From contig NZ_LZOZ01000008.1 in NCBI RefSeq assembly GCF_001679485.1, positions 136,196 through 200,195 of the forward strand: 64,000 nucleotides of DNA. The letters run 5' to 3'. A model generated the notes under the pieces. The model was not told the DNA's origin. It saw only the letters and a list, made by a program, of their open reading frames with translations, and searched no databases. Below, piece by piece: positions 47,872 to 58,801 of the stretch (position 1 is the stretch's first letter; the number at the start of each line of letters is the position of its first letter). Origin of the DNA: Haemophilus sp. CCUG 60358. Lineage in GTDB: Bacteria > Pseudomonadota > Gammaproteobacteria > Enterobacterales > Pasteurellaceae. Position numbers and translations under genes: made by a program.

Positions 47872-47919
47872 TTTGTTTGTAATTAGAGTATGGTAAATGA
47901 AAATTTGAAGAGGTGTATG

Positions 47920-48450
47920 ATGAATCATAAACAAGAACAGATGGGAAAAAGTTTTATTCTAATGGGCGTATCAAGTACGGGGAAAACCTCCGTAGGAACA
48001 GAGGTAGCTCATCGTTTAGGAATAAAATTAATTGATGGTGATGATCTTCATCCTAGAGCGAATATCATCAAAATGAGAGAGGGGCATCCGTTAAATGATG
48101 AAGACCGCGCGCCTTGGTTGGAGCGTATTCGTGATGCAGCATTTAGTCTAGAGCGAAAAAGTGAAGTGGGGATCATTATTTGTTCTGCATTAAAGAAAAA
48201 ATATCGCGATCTCATTCGTGAAGGGAATGGAAACGTAAAATTCTTATTTTTAGAAGGCACTTTTGAACTGGTACTTGAGCGAATGAAACAGCGTAAAGGG
48301 CATTATATGAAAACCGATATGCTAAAAAGTCAGTTTGAGACATTGGAAGTACCTGGCCAAGATGAACCAGATGTTATTCATGTTGATATTTCTGGTCGTT
48401 TTGAGCAAGTGGTTGAACGCTGTGTAGAGGCATTAAAACCACTGATCTAA
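47920..48450 (+). CDS. gntK: Gluconokinase
   Basis: Phosphorylates gluconate to 6-phosphogluconate. The 176-residue product has the P-loop GVSSTGKTSVG near 15 and the family stretches DGDDLHPRANIIKMREGHPLND and ICSALKKKYRD. Adjacent ATG codons lie at 47917 and 47920; AGAGG is best placed for the second. The frame is open further upstream to 47890, with no ribosome site. Together with gntP and gntR it forms a compact gluconate module. Confidence 0.93.
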   Translation: MNHKQEQMGKSFILMGVSSTGKTSVGTEVAHRLGIKLIDGDDLHPRANIIKMREGHPLNDEDRAPWLERIRDAAFSLERKSEVGIIICSALKKKYRDLIREGNGNVKFLFLEGTFELVLERMKQRKGHYMKTDMLKSQFETLEVPGQDEPDVIHVDISGRFEQVVERCVEALKPLI

Positions 48451-48460
48451 AATAAAAGAA

Positions 48461-48494
48461 GTGCGGTCAAAATATTAGTATTTTTTGATCGCAC
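48461..48494. terminator. Terminator between gntK and gntR
   Basis: An uptake sequence (GTGCGGTCAAAATA) pairs imperfectly with TATTTTTTGATCGCAC across a short loop. It lies between the convergent gntK and gntR. Confidence 0.6.
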
Positions 48495-48497
48495 AGC

Positions 48498-49493
48498 TTA
48501 TATGCTTTCACCTAAATGGATTTTAAATCCTAGATCAATTATTTTTTCTTTTAGTGGCTCGTTATTCAGTCTCGCTAACAATTCTTGTGCGGCAAGTTTG
48601 CCAATTTCTAAACGAGGGGTCATAACAGTTGCGAGCTGAGGTGTGACCGAAAAGCCTACGTCATGACCATGGAAGCCTGCAATTGCAATCTGTTTAGGCA
48701 CAGCAATCCCTAATCGCTGACATTCAAATAATGCTCCAATTGCTAAGTCATCATTTGTACAAAAGATCCCGTTTGTTTCTGGATGTTCTTCTAAAATTTT
48801 ACGTAGCTGTTTTCCACCCAATGTGAAAGAAGACGCGGCTTCTGTAATCAAGCTATAAGGTTCTAACCCATATTTTTTCATGGCTTGCTCATAACCTTGC
48901 ATTTTTAATTGGGTTCGTTTATCCATTCTTGCCGTGAAATAGACGATATTTTTATAACCACGCTGAATCATGGTTTCGACCATAGCTTGTGCTGCAGCAA
49001 CATTATCAAAACCAATGACTTGTTGAATACCTGCTTGTGAGCTATCCATGATTTCAATGACTGGAATATTGGCGATTTCAATCATTTTAAGCGTGCGTAA
49101 AGAGTGGTAGTTTTCCGATAAAATTAATCCATCCACATTGTAAGAAAGTAAACTTTCAATACGTTCTTCTTCTTTTTTGACACTATATCCGTAGTGCGCA
49201 AGCATCGTCTGATAACCTGCAATATCAGCAACTTGTTCAATGCCTTTTAATACATCAGCAAATACATGATTAGTTAAAGAAGGGAGTAACACGCCAATAG
49301 CTTTACTCTTTGCATTAGACAAAATTTCTGGTGCACGATTAGGTATATAACCAAACTGCTCAATGGCTGCAGCGATACGTTGTTGGGTATCTTTGGCAAC
49401 AGAATCAGGATTGCGTAAATAACGGCTTACCGTCATTTTAGTCATCCCGAGATGGTCGGCAATATCTTGTAAAGTAGGGCGTTTTTGTTTCAT
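48498..49493 (-). CDS. gntR: Gluconate operon transcriptional repressor GntR (LacI family)
   Basis: A LacI-family repressor of gluconate genes. The 331-residue product has the N-terminal helix-turn-helix (TLQDIADHLGMTKMTVSRYL near 8) and hinge, then a sugar-binding domain with GVLLPSLTNHVFADVLKGIE and IFCTNDDLAIGALFECQRLG. It resembles E. coli GntR along its whole length. Its expected operators are at 47712-47727 and 47856-47871. Gluconate should relieve repression. Confidence 0.93.
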   Translation of the reverse strand: MKQKRPTLQDIADHLGMTKMTVSRYLRNPDSVAKDTQQRIAAAIEQFGYIPNRAPEILSNAKSKAIGVLLPSLTNHVFADVLKGIEQVADIAGYQTMLAHYGYSVKKEEERIESLLSYNVDGLILSENYHSLRTLKMIEIANIPVIEIMDSSQAGIQQVIGFDNVAAAQAMVETMIQRGYKNIVYFTARMDKRTQLKMQGYEQAMKKYGLEPYSLITEAASSFTLGGKQLRKILEEHPETNGIFCTNDDLAIGALFECQRLGIAVPKQIAIAGFHGHDVGFSVTPQLATVMTPRLEIGKLAAQELLARLNNEPLKEKIIDLGFKIHLGESI

Positions 49494-49598
49494 TGAAATG
49501 AGTAATTATGAATATTTTGTAGGAAAGTATAGCAAAAAACATTTAATTTTTTGACCGCACTTTCTATCAAAAATAAATTAATTTTGAGTAAAAATAAT

Positions 49599-49623
49599 TG
49601 AGTTCTGTAATATACAGAACTCA
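49599..49623 (-). terminator. Terminator after ffh
   Basis: An 11-bp perfect stem TGAGTTCTGTA/TACAGAACTCA with a three-base loop and a T-rich minus-strand tail, about 55 bases past the ffh stop. Confidence 0.8.
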
Positions 49624-49676
49624 GAATATTATTAATTGATCTATTTGATTTTATAGGTTGATCTTGTATAAAGAAA

Positions 49677-51068
49677 CTACCGTTTAAACATACCGCCTAA
49701 ACCACCAAGGCCACCTAAGCTGCCTCCGCCCATTAAGCCTTGCATACCACGCATCATTTTCGCCATTCCGCCTTTACGCATTTTTTTCATCATACGTTGC
49801 ATTTCATCAAATTGTTTCAGCAACTTATTCACATCTTGCACTTGTGTACCAGAACCTAATGCAATACGACGACGGCGAGATCCTTTGATAATGTCTGGAT
49901 TGGCACGTTCTTTTAAGGTCATGGAATTAATGATGGCTTCCATTTTGATAAACATTTTGTCATCTACTTGATTTTTGACATGATCCGGTAAGTTTTTCGC
50001 ACCCGGTAATTTTTCAAGCATCGACATCATGCCGCCCATTTTTTTCATCTCACGGAGCTGCTCACGGAAATCGTCTAGGGTGAAATCATCACCTTTCTTG
50101 AATTTCTGTGCCATTTTTTCCGCTTTTTCGCGATCTACTGAACGTTCAAGATCTTCGATAAGGGAAAGCACATCACCCATGCCTAAAATACGCGACGCTA
50201 CGCGATCAGGATGGAATGGCTCGAGGGCTTCTGTTTTTTCGCCCACACCTAGGAATTTAATCGGTTTGCCGGTGATTTGACGGATAGATAAGGCCGCACC
50301 ACCACGTGCATCACCATCCACTTTGGTTAAGATAACCCCAGTAAGTGGCAAAGCTTCATTGAAGGCTTTTGCTGTATTTGCTGCGTCTTGACCGGTCATT
50401 GCATCAACGGTGAAGAGGGTCTCAATTGGATTTAATGTCGCATGAACTTGCTTGATTTCATCCATCATCTCGCTATCAACGTGTAAGCGACCCGCGGTAT
50501 CCACAATTAACACATCGTAGAATTTGAGTTTGGCGTCAGCAAGTGCCGCTTTGGCAATCTCTACCGGTTTTTGTTTAACATCAGATGGGAAGAAATCCAC
50601 GCCAACAGATTGCGCTAAGGTTTCAAGTTGTTTGATCGCTGCAGGACGGTATACGTCGGCAGATACTACAAGCACTTTCTTTTTATGACGTTCGCGTAAG
50701 AATTTTGCTAATTTACCCACGCTAGTGGTTTTACCCGCACCTTGTAAACCAGCCATTAAAATAACTGCGGGTGGCTGTGTCGCCAAGTTTAAGCTTTCAT
50801 TAGCTTCACCCATGGCTTTTTCGAGTTCGCGCTGAACGATTTTTAAGAACTCTTGGCCTGGTGTTAAGCTTTTATTGACTTCTTCGCCTAACGCGCTTTC
50901 TTTTACTTTAGCAATAAATTCACGTACGACAGGCAAAGCAACGTCGGCTTCTAATAACGCCATGCGCACTTCGCGTAGGGTTTCTTTAATATTATCTTCA
51001 GTTAAACGCCCTTTACCGCTAATGTTGCGTAGCGTTTTGGAAAGGCGATCCGATAAATTTTCAAACAT
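49677..51068 (-). CDS. ffh: Signal recognition particle protein Ffh
   Basis: The GTPase that with 4.5S RNA targets nascent membrane proteins to FtsY. The 463-residue product has the N domain, the G domain with GLQGAGKTTSVGKLA near 107, DTAGR near 190 and TKVDGDARGGAAL near 247, and a Met-rich M domain ending in a Gly/Met tail. The 4.5S RNA gene is not seen in the window. It is monocistronic and diverges from ypjD, as in E. coli. Confidence 0.97.
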   Translation of the reverse strand: MFENLSDRLSKTLRNISGKGRLTEDNIKETLREVRMALLEADVALPVVREFIAKVKESALGEEVNKSLTPGQEFLKIVQRELEKAMGEANESLNLATQPPAVILMAGLQGAGKTTSVGKLAKFLRERHKKKVLVVSADVYRPAAIKQLETLAQSVGVDFFPSDVKQKPVEIAKAALADAKLKFYDVLIVDTAGRLHVDSEMMDEIKQVHATLNPIETLFTVDAMTGQDAANTAKAFNEALPLTGVILTKVDGDARGGAALSIRQITGKPIKFLGVGEKTEALEPFHPDRVASRILGMGDVLSLIEDLERSVDREKAEKMAQKFKKGDDFTLDDFREQLREMKKMGGMMSMLEKLPGAKNLPDHVKNQVDDKMFIKMEAIINSMTLKERANPDIIKGSRRRRIALGSGTQVQDVNKLLKQFDEMQRMMKKMRKGGMAKMMRGMQGLMGGGSLGGLGGLGGMFKR

Positions 51069-51207
51069 TTTAAATCCTGTTTTTTCTTAAAAAATTGACG
51101 TGATTATACCGAAATTTGGGCGTTTTTCATCATTTCAAATAAAATTATGGCGATCTAGAGAAAAGATCCGTTAAAATAAGAATAATTCCTAGTAAAGAGA
51201 AAGCATT

Positions 51208-51993
51208 ATGTGGTTTGCCCTTTTTTCGATTATTTTTTACATTCTTAGTTTATTGTTGATCGCCCCGTTTTTGATGAATTCATCAGAAGGGAAGTTGAGT
51301 CAAAGTAAAATTCCGTTTTTTCTGACCGCACTTGCAGCAATTGTTCTGCATGCAGTCAGCACGTTCCCTCTGCTAGAGGATCTTGCTTCAGGGCAAAGTT
51401 TTACGCTAATGCAAATCGCTTCCTTAATGAGCGTCATTATTGCGGCATTGGCGACGCTTTCAATGTTTCTCGTTTCGACAATGTGGTTTGTTTTACCGAT
51501 AGTGTATGCGTTTTCGATCATTAGCTTGATCTTTGCGACATTCTTATCAAGCCACATTATTCAAATGCTTAATCAAAATACGTTGATGTTATTCCATATT
51601 GGCTTGTCGCTATTTACCTATGCAGTTTGTTTTATTGCAACGCTTTATGTGATCCAATTGGTATGGTTAGACCGTAATTTGAAAAAACGTAAAATTCAAT
51701 TTTCGCCAGCAATTCCGCCATTGATGGCAGTAGAACGCCATTTCTTTTGTTTATTTGCGATGGGGGAGGTTTTACTCACGCTGACGTTAATTTCAGGCAC
51801 TTATCATGTGTTGCAAGCAGTGACCCCAGAAAATCTGCACAAAGCAATTTTCTCTTTCCTAGCTTGGATTAGTTTTGGTATTGCTTGTTTTGGTCATTGG
51901 CGATTGGGCTGGCGTGGAAAAAGGATGATTATTTACGCAATTTCAGGTATCATTCTGCTTACGATTGGCTATTTTGGTAGCCGTTTGATTTAA
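51208..51993 (+). CDS. ypjD: Cytochrome c assembly-like membrane protein YpjD
   Basis: A 261-residue inner-membrane protein with eight hydrophobic segments, related to CcmC/CcsA heme-handling proteins. It keeps ILHAVSTFPLL near 48, LLFHIGLSLFTYAVCF near 126, and FGHWRLGWRGKR near 233, where conserved histidines could bind heme. Its exact role is not known. It stands between ffh and corB as in E. coli. Confidence 0.85.
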   Translation: MWFALFSIIFYILSLLLIAPFLMNSSEGKLSQSKIPFFLTALAAIVLHAVSTFPLLEDLASGQSFTLMQIASLMSVIIAALATLSMFLVSTMWFVLPIVYAFSIISLIFATFLSSHIIQMLNQNTLMLFHIGLSLFTYAVCFIATLYVIQLVWLDRNLKKRKIQFSPAIPPLMAVERHFFCLFAMGEVLLTLTLISGTYHVLQAVTPENLHKAIFSFLAWISFGIACFGHWRLGWRGKRMIIYAISGIILLTIGYFGSRLI

Positions 51994-52012
51994 TTAAAAT
52001 CAAAGAACAGGT

Positions 52013-52043
52013 AAAAAGTGCGGTGAAAATGACCGCACTTTTT
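52013..52043 (+). terminator. Uptake-sequence hairpin between ypjD and corB
   Basis: AAAAAGTGCGGT (52013-52024) and ACCGCACTTTTT (52032-52043) form a perfect 12-bp stem with a seven-base loop, ending in T. It lies only 28 bases before the corB start, so it may be a terminator that corB transcription must avoid. Confidence 0.75.
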
Positions 52044-52071
52044 GTTGATTAACGAACAAAAGGATTTACCC

Positions 52072-53340
52072 TTGGACAGTATCCCCCTTAGTACTTTATT
52101 TATTACACTCATTATTTGTTTAGTTTTATCAGCCTATTTCTCCGGCTCAGAAACCGGATTACTCTCTCTCAATAAATATCGCCTTCGTTTTATGGCGGAA
52201 CAAGGTAATAAAGGTGCGCAAAAAGCAGAAAAACTGCTTGAGAAGCCAGATACCTTGTTAAGTTTTATTCTGATCTTTAATAACCTTGTTAACATCAGTG
52301 CTTCAGCTATTGCAACCATGATTGGTATGCGTTTATATGGCGATGCGGGTGTGGCTATTGCAACAGGTTTATTAACCTTTGTGATGCTTGTTTTTTCTGA
52401 AATTTTCCCTAAAACCGTCGCGGCAATGCATCCTGAAAAGGTGGGATTATTTTCAAGTCATATCTTGGTCTTGCTATTAAAAATATTTTATCCGTTAGTT
52501 TGGTTAATGAATCTTTTCACGAAGACATTAATGCGAATGGTGGGTTTAAAACCTGATATGCAAAAGCAAGTGATTAGTCGTGAAGAACTACGTAGTATCG
52601 TATCGGAAGCGGGAGAAGCCACACCGGATGAACAGCATCCACAAATGTTGCTCTCTATTTTAGATATGGAAACGGTGACGGTCGACGATATCATGGTGCC
52701 ACGTAATGAAATAGCAGGGATTGATATTGATGACGATTGGAAAGCGATTATGCGCCAGCTTAATCATGCACCACACAACCGAATTGTGTTGTATAAAGGC
52801 AGCCTTGATGAGCAAGTATTAGGGATTTTGCGCGTGCGTGAAGCGTTTCGTTTGTTATTAGAAAAAAATGAATTCACCAAAGAAACTTTATTACGTGCAG
52901 TTGATGAAGTGTACTTCATTCCAGAAGGGACACCACTAAAAACACAATTAGAGAATTTCCGTACGAAAAAAGAACGTATCGGTTTAGTGGTGGACGAATA
53001 TGGTGATATTAAAGGATTAGTCACGCTTGAAGATATTTTAGAAGAAATTGTAGGGGATTTTACAACCACTACTGCACCGACTATTGAACAAGAAGTGGTG
53101 CAACAATCTGATGGCTCAATGATTATTGAAGGTTCGGCAAATCTTCGTGATTTGAATAAAATGTTTGGTTGGGAATTAGATACAGAAGATGCTCGCACCT
53201 TTAATGGTCTGATTCTCGAGCATCTTGAAGATATTCCTGATGAAGGAACCGTTTGTGAAATCGATGGCTTACGAATTACTATTTTAGAAGTCAGCGATAA
53301 TATGATTAAACAAGCAAAAGTAGAGAAATTGGCCTCTTAA
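52072..53340 (+). CDS. corB: CorB/HlyC-CorC family magnesium/cobalt transporter
   Basis: A CNNM/CorB-type membrane protein linked to magnesium and cobalt efflux. The 422-residue product has a DUF21 membrane domain (about 1-185, with SAYFSGSETGLLSLNKYRLR), a CBS pair (about 200-320, with VDDIMVPRNEI and LVTLEDILEEIVGDF), and a C-terminal CorC_HlyC domain. I chose the TTG at 52072: AAAGGAT stands eight bases before it, and the first residues align with E. coli CorB. The frame extends ten codons upstream to another TTG inside the hairpin region. Confidence 0.88.
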   Translation: MDSIPLSTLFITLIICLVLSAYFSGSETGLLSLNKYRLRFMAEQGNKGAQKAEKLLEKPDTLLSFILIFNNLVNISASAIATMIGMRLYGDAGVAIATGLLTFVMLVFSEIFPKTVAAMHPEKVGLFSSHILVLLLKIFYPLVWLMNLFTKTLMRMVGLKPDMQKQVISREELRSIVSEAGEATPDEQHPQMLLSILDMETVTVDDIMVPRNEIAGIDIDDDWKAIMRQLNHAPHNRIVLYKGSLDEQVLGILRVREAFRLLLEKNEFTKETLLRAVDEVYFIPEGTPLKTQLENFRTKKERIGLVVDEYGDIKGLVTLEDILEEIVGDFTTTTAPTIEQEVVQQSDGSMIIEGSANLRDLNKMFGWELDTEDARTFNGLILEHLEDIPDEGTVCEIDGLRITILEVSDNMIKQAKVEKLAS

Positions 53341-53402
53341 ATGTGGCTTTTTCTAACCGCTCTTTTGTTTAAGAAGTACATTATTTTTACAAAGGATTGA
53401 AT

Positions 53403-54440
53403 ATGACGGATGAGATTCGTTTAACACAATACAGCCACGGCGCAGGTTGAGGCTGTAAAATTTCGCCTAAGGTGTTAGGGACAATTTTACAGACTAAACT
53501 CGAAAAATTTGCTGATCCCAATTTATTGGTCGGTAACGAAACAGCGGATGATGCTGCGGTTTATGATCTTGGTAATGGTACTGCAATTATCAGTACCACG
53601 GATTTCTTCATGCCGATTGTGGATGATCCTTTTGATTTTGGTCGCATTGCTGCAACCAATGCCATTAGTGATATTTTCGCAATGGGTGGTAAGCCAATTA
53701 TGGCAATTGCCATTCTAGGCTTCCCGATTAATAAATTGCCACCAGAAGTGGCTCAAAAAATAGTTGATGGTGGTCGTTTTGCTTGTCATCAAGCAGGGAT
53801 TTCGCTAGCGGGTGGACACTCGATTGATGCACCAGAACCTATTTTTGGTTTAGCGGTAACAGGCGTTATTGCAACGGATCGTGTAAAACGTAATGCCTCG
53901 GCAGAAGTGGGGTGTAAGCTTTATCTGACGAAACCATTGGGTATCGGCGTGCTGACTACTGCAGAGAAAAAAGGTAAATTAAAACCAGAACATCAAGGAT
54001 TGGCAACAGCAGCAATGTGCCAAATGAATCTGATTGGTAGTCAATTTGCAGAAGTTGCAGGTGTAACCGCTATGACAGATGTAACAGGGTTTGGTTTGTT
54101 AGGGCACTTGGCTGAAATCTGTGAAGGCTCAAATCTTAATGCGGTTGTGCATTTTGATAAAATCAAATTATTAGATGGTGTAGCAGATTACATTGCAGAA
54201 GGTTGTGTACCAGGTGGAACCAATCGTAACTTTGAAAGCTATGGACATAAAATCGGCCCTCTTACCGATTATCAAAAGGCGGTACTTTGCGATCCACAAA
54301 CTTCAGGTGGTTTGTTGATTGCGGTTAAACCAGAAAGTGAAGCGGAAATTTTAGAGATTGCGAAAAAAGCCGGTATTGAGCTTAGTGAGGTAGGCGTATT
54401 GAAACCTCGTCAAGCAGGCGTACTAGTAGAAGTCGAATAA
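53403..54440 (+). CDS. selD: Selenide, water dikinase SelD, a selenoprotein (UGA-encoded Sec)
   Basis: Makes selenophosphate, the selenium donor for selenocysteine and selenouridine. The 345-residue product begins [14 protein letters not shown] and codon 16 is TGA (53448-53450). E. coli SelD has its catalytic cysteine (Cys17) at this place, followed by the same GCKISPKVL, so the codon should encode selenocysteine. This is known for H. influenzae SelD. A SECIS-like hairpin follows the UGA. A start at the next in-frame initiation codon would lose the catalytic residue. AAAGGA precedes the ATG. Standard gene calling will miss the first 23 codons. Confidence 0.95.
53451..53479 (+). promoter_or_regulatory. 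SECIS-like element of selD
   Basis: Directly after the UGA, CCTAA (53466-53470) and TTAGG (53475-53479) form a stem with apical loop GGTG. The loop begins 21 bases past the UGA and carries GGU, as do bacterial SECIS loops bound by SelB (19 bases in E. coli fdhF). Confidence 0.7.
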
Positions 54441-54464
54441 ATGGCTTTAGTGAAAATAAAAAGT

Positions 54465-54487
54465 GCGGTGAAAATTCACCGCCTTTT
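54465..54487 (+). terminator. Terminator after selD
   Basis: GCGGTGAA and TTCACCGC form an 8-bp stem with a very short loop, then CTTTTTT. The left arm is part of an uptake sequence. The T-run abuts the stop codon of the convergent acyl-CoA synthetase gene. Confidence 0.8.
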
Positions 54488-56305
54488 TTATTCTTTATTT
54501 TCCTTATTTTCTTTGTTGTTGGAATACATCGAGTCAATAATATGACGATAGCGTTCCATAATCACTTTTCGGCGTAATTTGAGCGTAGGGGTGATTTCAC
54601 CAAGTTTTACGCTAAATGCTTGAGAGAGTAGCGTAAATTTCTTCACTTGTTCGAAGTGCGCCAATTCTTTTTGGAGGCTTTCGATGCGCTTCTCAAACAT
54701 TTTAATAATTTCAGAGTGTTTGAGTAATTCCATGCGATCTTGATACTTAATATTCAGTTTTTTCGCATATTCTTCTACGCTATCAAAACAAGGCACGATT
54801 AGGGCTGAAACATATTTTTTGGCATCGGCAATAATCGCAATTTGTTCGATAAATTTATCTTTACCGATTTTACCTTCGATATATTGTGGAGCAATGTATT
54901 TGCCGTTAGAGGTTTTCATCAATTCTTTAATACGATCGGTAATAAATAAATTACCTTCAGCATCAAACTCACCGGCATCTCCTGTTTTCAAGAAACCATC
55001 TTCGGTGAAGGCTTGGGCAGTTTCTTCAGGCTTTTTATAGTACCCCTTCATCACCATACCGCCACGAACCAGAATCTCGTTATTTTCACCAATTTTAACT
55101 TCGGCGTTTGGCATCAGTTTACCGATAGAATTTGGATTAAAATGATGATCATCCCAACAAGAAACAGTTGCCGTGGTTTCAGTCATGCCATAACCGAGTT
55201 TGATATTAATCCCAATACTATGGAAGAAAAGCCCAATGGTTGGTTCTAATTTTGCACCACCGCAAGGCATCATTTTAATTCGTCCGCCTAACAATGAACG
55301 CAGTTTAGACAGCACCAGTTTATCGGCAAGTGCATAGCGTTTTTGCAAGAAGAAGGGGACTTTTCTATTTTGAGAGAGAAGATCAAAACGTTTTTGTCCC
55401 ACTGCAATTGCCCAATGGAAAATCATCTGACGAATAAAAGGGGCTTTTTGTACTTTATCAAGCACGGCAGAATAAATTTTTTCATAGAAACGTGGTACCG
55501 CACACATAAAGGTCGGGTGCACTTCCGTTAATGCTTCACGTACTTGATTGGTGTCTTCGAGATAACAAAGGATTGCTCCCCGATGTAACACATAGGCAAC
55601 CCAAGCACGCTCAAAAATGTGGCTAAATGGTAAAAAAGAAAGTGAAACCTCATCTTGATTAACATCTAATGCAATATCATGGGCTTCAAGTTGATGCGCC
55701 AAGTTATTGTAATCGAGCATTACGCCTTTCGGTTCACCTGTTGTGCCAGAGGTGTAGATGATCGTGAATAAATCATCCATCGTTTTATTTGCTAAGCGAG
55801 TTTCAAATTCAGCCTGAAATTCTGCTGTACCTAATTGAATTAAATCGTCCCAATGGTAGGAAAGGGTAGTTTCTGTCAGTTGAATTTTTTCTTTCATGGC
55901 CACAATTTTTTGTAATTGTGGACACTGATGTGCAATTTCTAACGCTTGATCATATTGTTCTTGATCGCCAACAAACAGAATTTTGACATCGGCATGATTT
56001 AAAATAAATTCTGCCTGTTGTGCCGTATTGGTTGCATAAATGGGAACGGTGATAGCTCGGACTTGAAGTGCCGCAATATCTGCGATTGTCCAACGTGACA
56101 TATTGTGCGCAAAAATTGCAATTTTATCTTGTACTTGAATATTGCAAGCAAGAAAAGCTAATGAAAGCTGATCAAGCTGTTGTTGGAATGCGTTCCACGA
56201 AATATCTTTCCACAAGCCATTAATTTTATGGCGAAGTGCGGTTGCATTTTGACGAGTTTTTGCCTGCTGGCGAATTCGATTGACGAAATGACGTTCTAAA
56301 TTCAT
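54488..56305 (-). CDS. Long-chain fatty acid-CoA ligase (AMP-forming)
   Basis: Activates fatty acids to acyl-CoA. The 605-residue product is of the long FAA1-like class rather than the 561-residue E. coli FadD. Motifs seen are the AMP-binding [16 protein letters not shown] near 188, GYGMTETTA near 370, and [21 protein letters not shown] near 448. It corresponds to HI0002 of H. influenzae, which also lies beside gapA. The C-terminus is a repeated NKE tripeptide encoded by three nine-base units. An uptake sequence lies near the 5' end. Confidence 0.88.
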   Translation of the reverse strand: MNLERHFVNRIRQQAKTRQNATALRHKINGLWKDISWNAFQQQLDQLSLAFLACNIQVQDKIAIFAHNMSRWTIADIAALQVRAITVPIYATNTAQQAEFILNHADVKILFVGDQEQYDQALEIAHQCPQLQKIVAMKEKIQLTETTLSYHWDDLIQLGTAEFQAEFETRLANKTMDDLFTIIYTSGTTGEPKGVMLDYNNLAHQLEAHDIALDVNQDEVSLSFLPFSHIFERAWVAYVLHRGAILCYLEDTNQVREALTEVHPTFMCAVPRFYEKIYSAVLDKVQKAPFIRQMIFHWAIAVGQKRFDLLSQNRKVPFFLQKRYALADKLVLSKLRSLLGGRIKMMPCGGAKLEPTIGLFFHSIGINIKLGYGMTETTATVSCWDDHHFNPNSIGKLMPNAEVKIGENNEILVRGGMVMKGYYKKPEETAQAFTEDGFLKTGDAGEFDAEGNLFITDRIKELMKTSNGKYIAPQYIEGKIGKDKFIEQIAIIADAKKYVSALIVPCFDSVEEYAKKLNIKYQDRMELLKHSEIIKMFEKRIESLQKELAHFEQVKKFTLLSQAFSVKLGEITPTLKLRRKVIMERYRHIIDSMYSNNKENKENKE

Positions 56306-56493
56306 ATAAGCCTTATTTGAGCGAACAACTGTACGCTAATATAAACTAAATAAATTTAAAATCTAGTAAAATGTTATTATTTTGTGAATATAGAATAAAT
56401 AATAGACATATTTATTTTTCTATTATTATATTCAAATGAGCAATAAAGAATATATAAAATATTGAGAAAATCTAAATTGATTAGAAATAAAAA

Positions 56494-56515
56494 AACCGCT
56501 CTAAAAAGAGCGGTT
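56494..56515 (-). terminator. Terminator after gapA
   Basis: A 9-bp stem AACCGCTCT/AGAGCGGTT with a four-base loop and a T-run on the minus strand. Confidence 0.9.
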
Positions 56516-56534
56516 AATTTTTTAGCTATTTTGA

Positions 56535-57575
<1,041 letters not shown>

Positions 57576-57615
57576 TTAAGTTAAACAAAATCGTTGCTCT
57601 AACGAGTTCTCGTGG

Positions 57616-57679
57616 ATTATAGCATGGGCATTTTGATAAAAAAAAGGGTATATACCACTTTTTTGTGATCTCGATCACT
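57616..57679 (-). promoter_or_regulatory. gapA promoter with CRP site
   Basis: On the minus strand a -10 TATAAT lies at 57616-57621 with no good -35. TGTGA-TCTCGA-TCACT at 57664-57679 matches nine of ten CRP half-site bases. Its centre is about 61-62 bases before the expected start, the class I position. It could also act on gmk on the other side. Confidence 0.65.
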
Positions 57680-57772
57680 TTTTAACAATTTGGTAAAACA
57701 AATGAAAATTTGACCGCACTTTTCATTTTCTTTTTGTATAATAAAAACAAACAACAATAAGAGGTTTCAATT

Positions 57773-58399
57773 ATGTCTCAAGGTAATTTATATATTCTTT
57801 CTGCACCGAGTGGGGCGGGCAAGTCATCATTAATTTCCGCGTTATTAGAAAAAAATCAAGGCACGAAAAAAATGGTGTCCATTTCACACACAACGCGTTC
57901 ACCTCGACCAGGCGAAAGTCATGGTGTGCATTATTATTTTGTTTCAGTAGAAGAATTTGAAACCTTAATTGAAAAAGGCCACTTCTTAGAATATGCAAAA
58001 GTGTTTGGCGGTAATTATTACGGCACTTCATTGCCAGCAATTGAAGAAAACTTGGCTAAAGGTATTGATGTGTTTTTAGATATTGATTGGCAAGGTGCAC
58101 AGCAAATTCGTCAAAAAGTACCTTCTGTAAAAAGCATTTTTATTTTGCCTCCATCATTGCCAGAATTGGAGCGTCGCTTGGTTGGACGCGGACAGGATAG
58201 CAAAGAGGTCATTGCTGAGCGAATGTCAAAAGCAATCAGCGAAATTTCGCATTATGATGAATATGATTACGTGATTGTGAATGATAATTTTGAACAGGCA
58301 TTGGCAGATTTACAAAGCATTTTGCAGGCAGAACGCTTGACCAAAGCTTATCAACAAACAGAAAATGCGGACTTAATTCATCAGCTACTAGCAAAATAA
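57773..58399 (+). CDS. gmk: Guanylate kinase
   Basis: Phosphorylates GMP to GDP. The 208-residue product has the P-loop [14 protein letters not shown] near 10 and the GMP-binding [17 protein letters not shown] near 37, plus [13 protein letters not shown] near 98. It heads gmk-rpoZ-spoT-recG. In E. coli the order is the same with trmH between spoT and recG; trmH is absent here. Confidence 0.97.
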   Translation: MSQGNLYILSAPSGAGKSSLISALLEKNQGTKKMVSISHTTRSPRPGESHGVHYYFVSVEEFETLIEKGHFLEYAKVFGGNYYGTSLPAIEENLAKGIDVFLDIDWQGAQQIRQKVPSVKSIFILPPSLPELERRLVGRGQDSKEVIAERMSKAISEISHYDEYDYVIVNDNFEQALADLQSILQAERLTKAYQQTENADLIHQLLAK

Positions 58400-58459
58400 G
58401 CTTGAATTGAGTACAATATTTTCCCTTTATAGACATTATTTTTAACATCGGAGTAAAAC

Positions 58460-58726
58460 ATGGCTCGAGTGACTGTGCAAGATGCAGTAGAAAAAATTGG
58501 TAACCGTTTTGATTTAATTTTAACCGCCGCTCGTCGTGCGAGACAATTAGAGTTACATCAAAGTGAGCCGTTAGTGCCGGAAGATAACGATAAACCAACT
58601 GTAATCGCATTACGTGAAATCGAAAAAGGGTTAATCAACCAAGAAATCATGGATGCAAAAGAGTATTTAGATGCGGCAGCTTCTCAACGTAGCGAAGAAG
58701 TGGCTGTAGCGTTAATCGCAGAATAA
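58460..58726 (+). CDS. rpoZ: RNA polymerase omega subunit
   Basis: The 88-residue omega subunit, which stabilises the beta-prime subunit and forms part of a ppGpp site. The start [20 protein letters not shown] is characteristic. A clear GGAG ribosome site precedes it. An uptake sequence and an imperfect hairpin lie in the 75-base gap before spoT. Confidence 0.97.
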   Translation: MARVTVQDAVEKIGNRFDLILTAARRARQLELHQSEPLVPEDNDKPTVIALREIEKGLINQEIMDAKEYLDAAASQRSEEVAVALIAE

Positions 58727-58801
58727 TCTCATTAAAGTGCGGTCAAAATTAAAGCTATTTTGATCGCCTAGTCTTTCTCTCTACAAAAAGTCAGGTGTCC
58801 T

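Noticed and set aside
49599..49623. LexA-like palindrome (CTGT...ACAG) between gntR and ffh
   Set aside because: The spacing is three bases short of a LexA box, and the longer 11-bp stem with a T-rich tail explains it as the ffh terminator.
52764..53198. 144-codon minus-strand frame opposite corB
   Set aside because: Shadow of the conserved CBS domain coding region; Ser/Arg-rich with no recognisable features.
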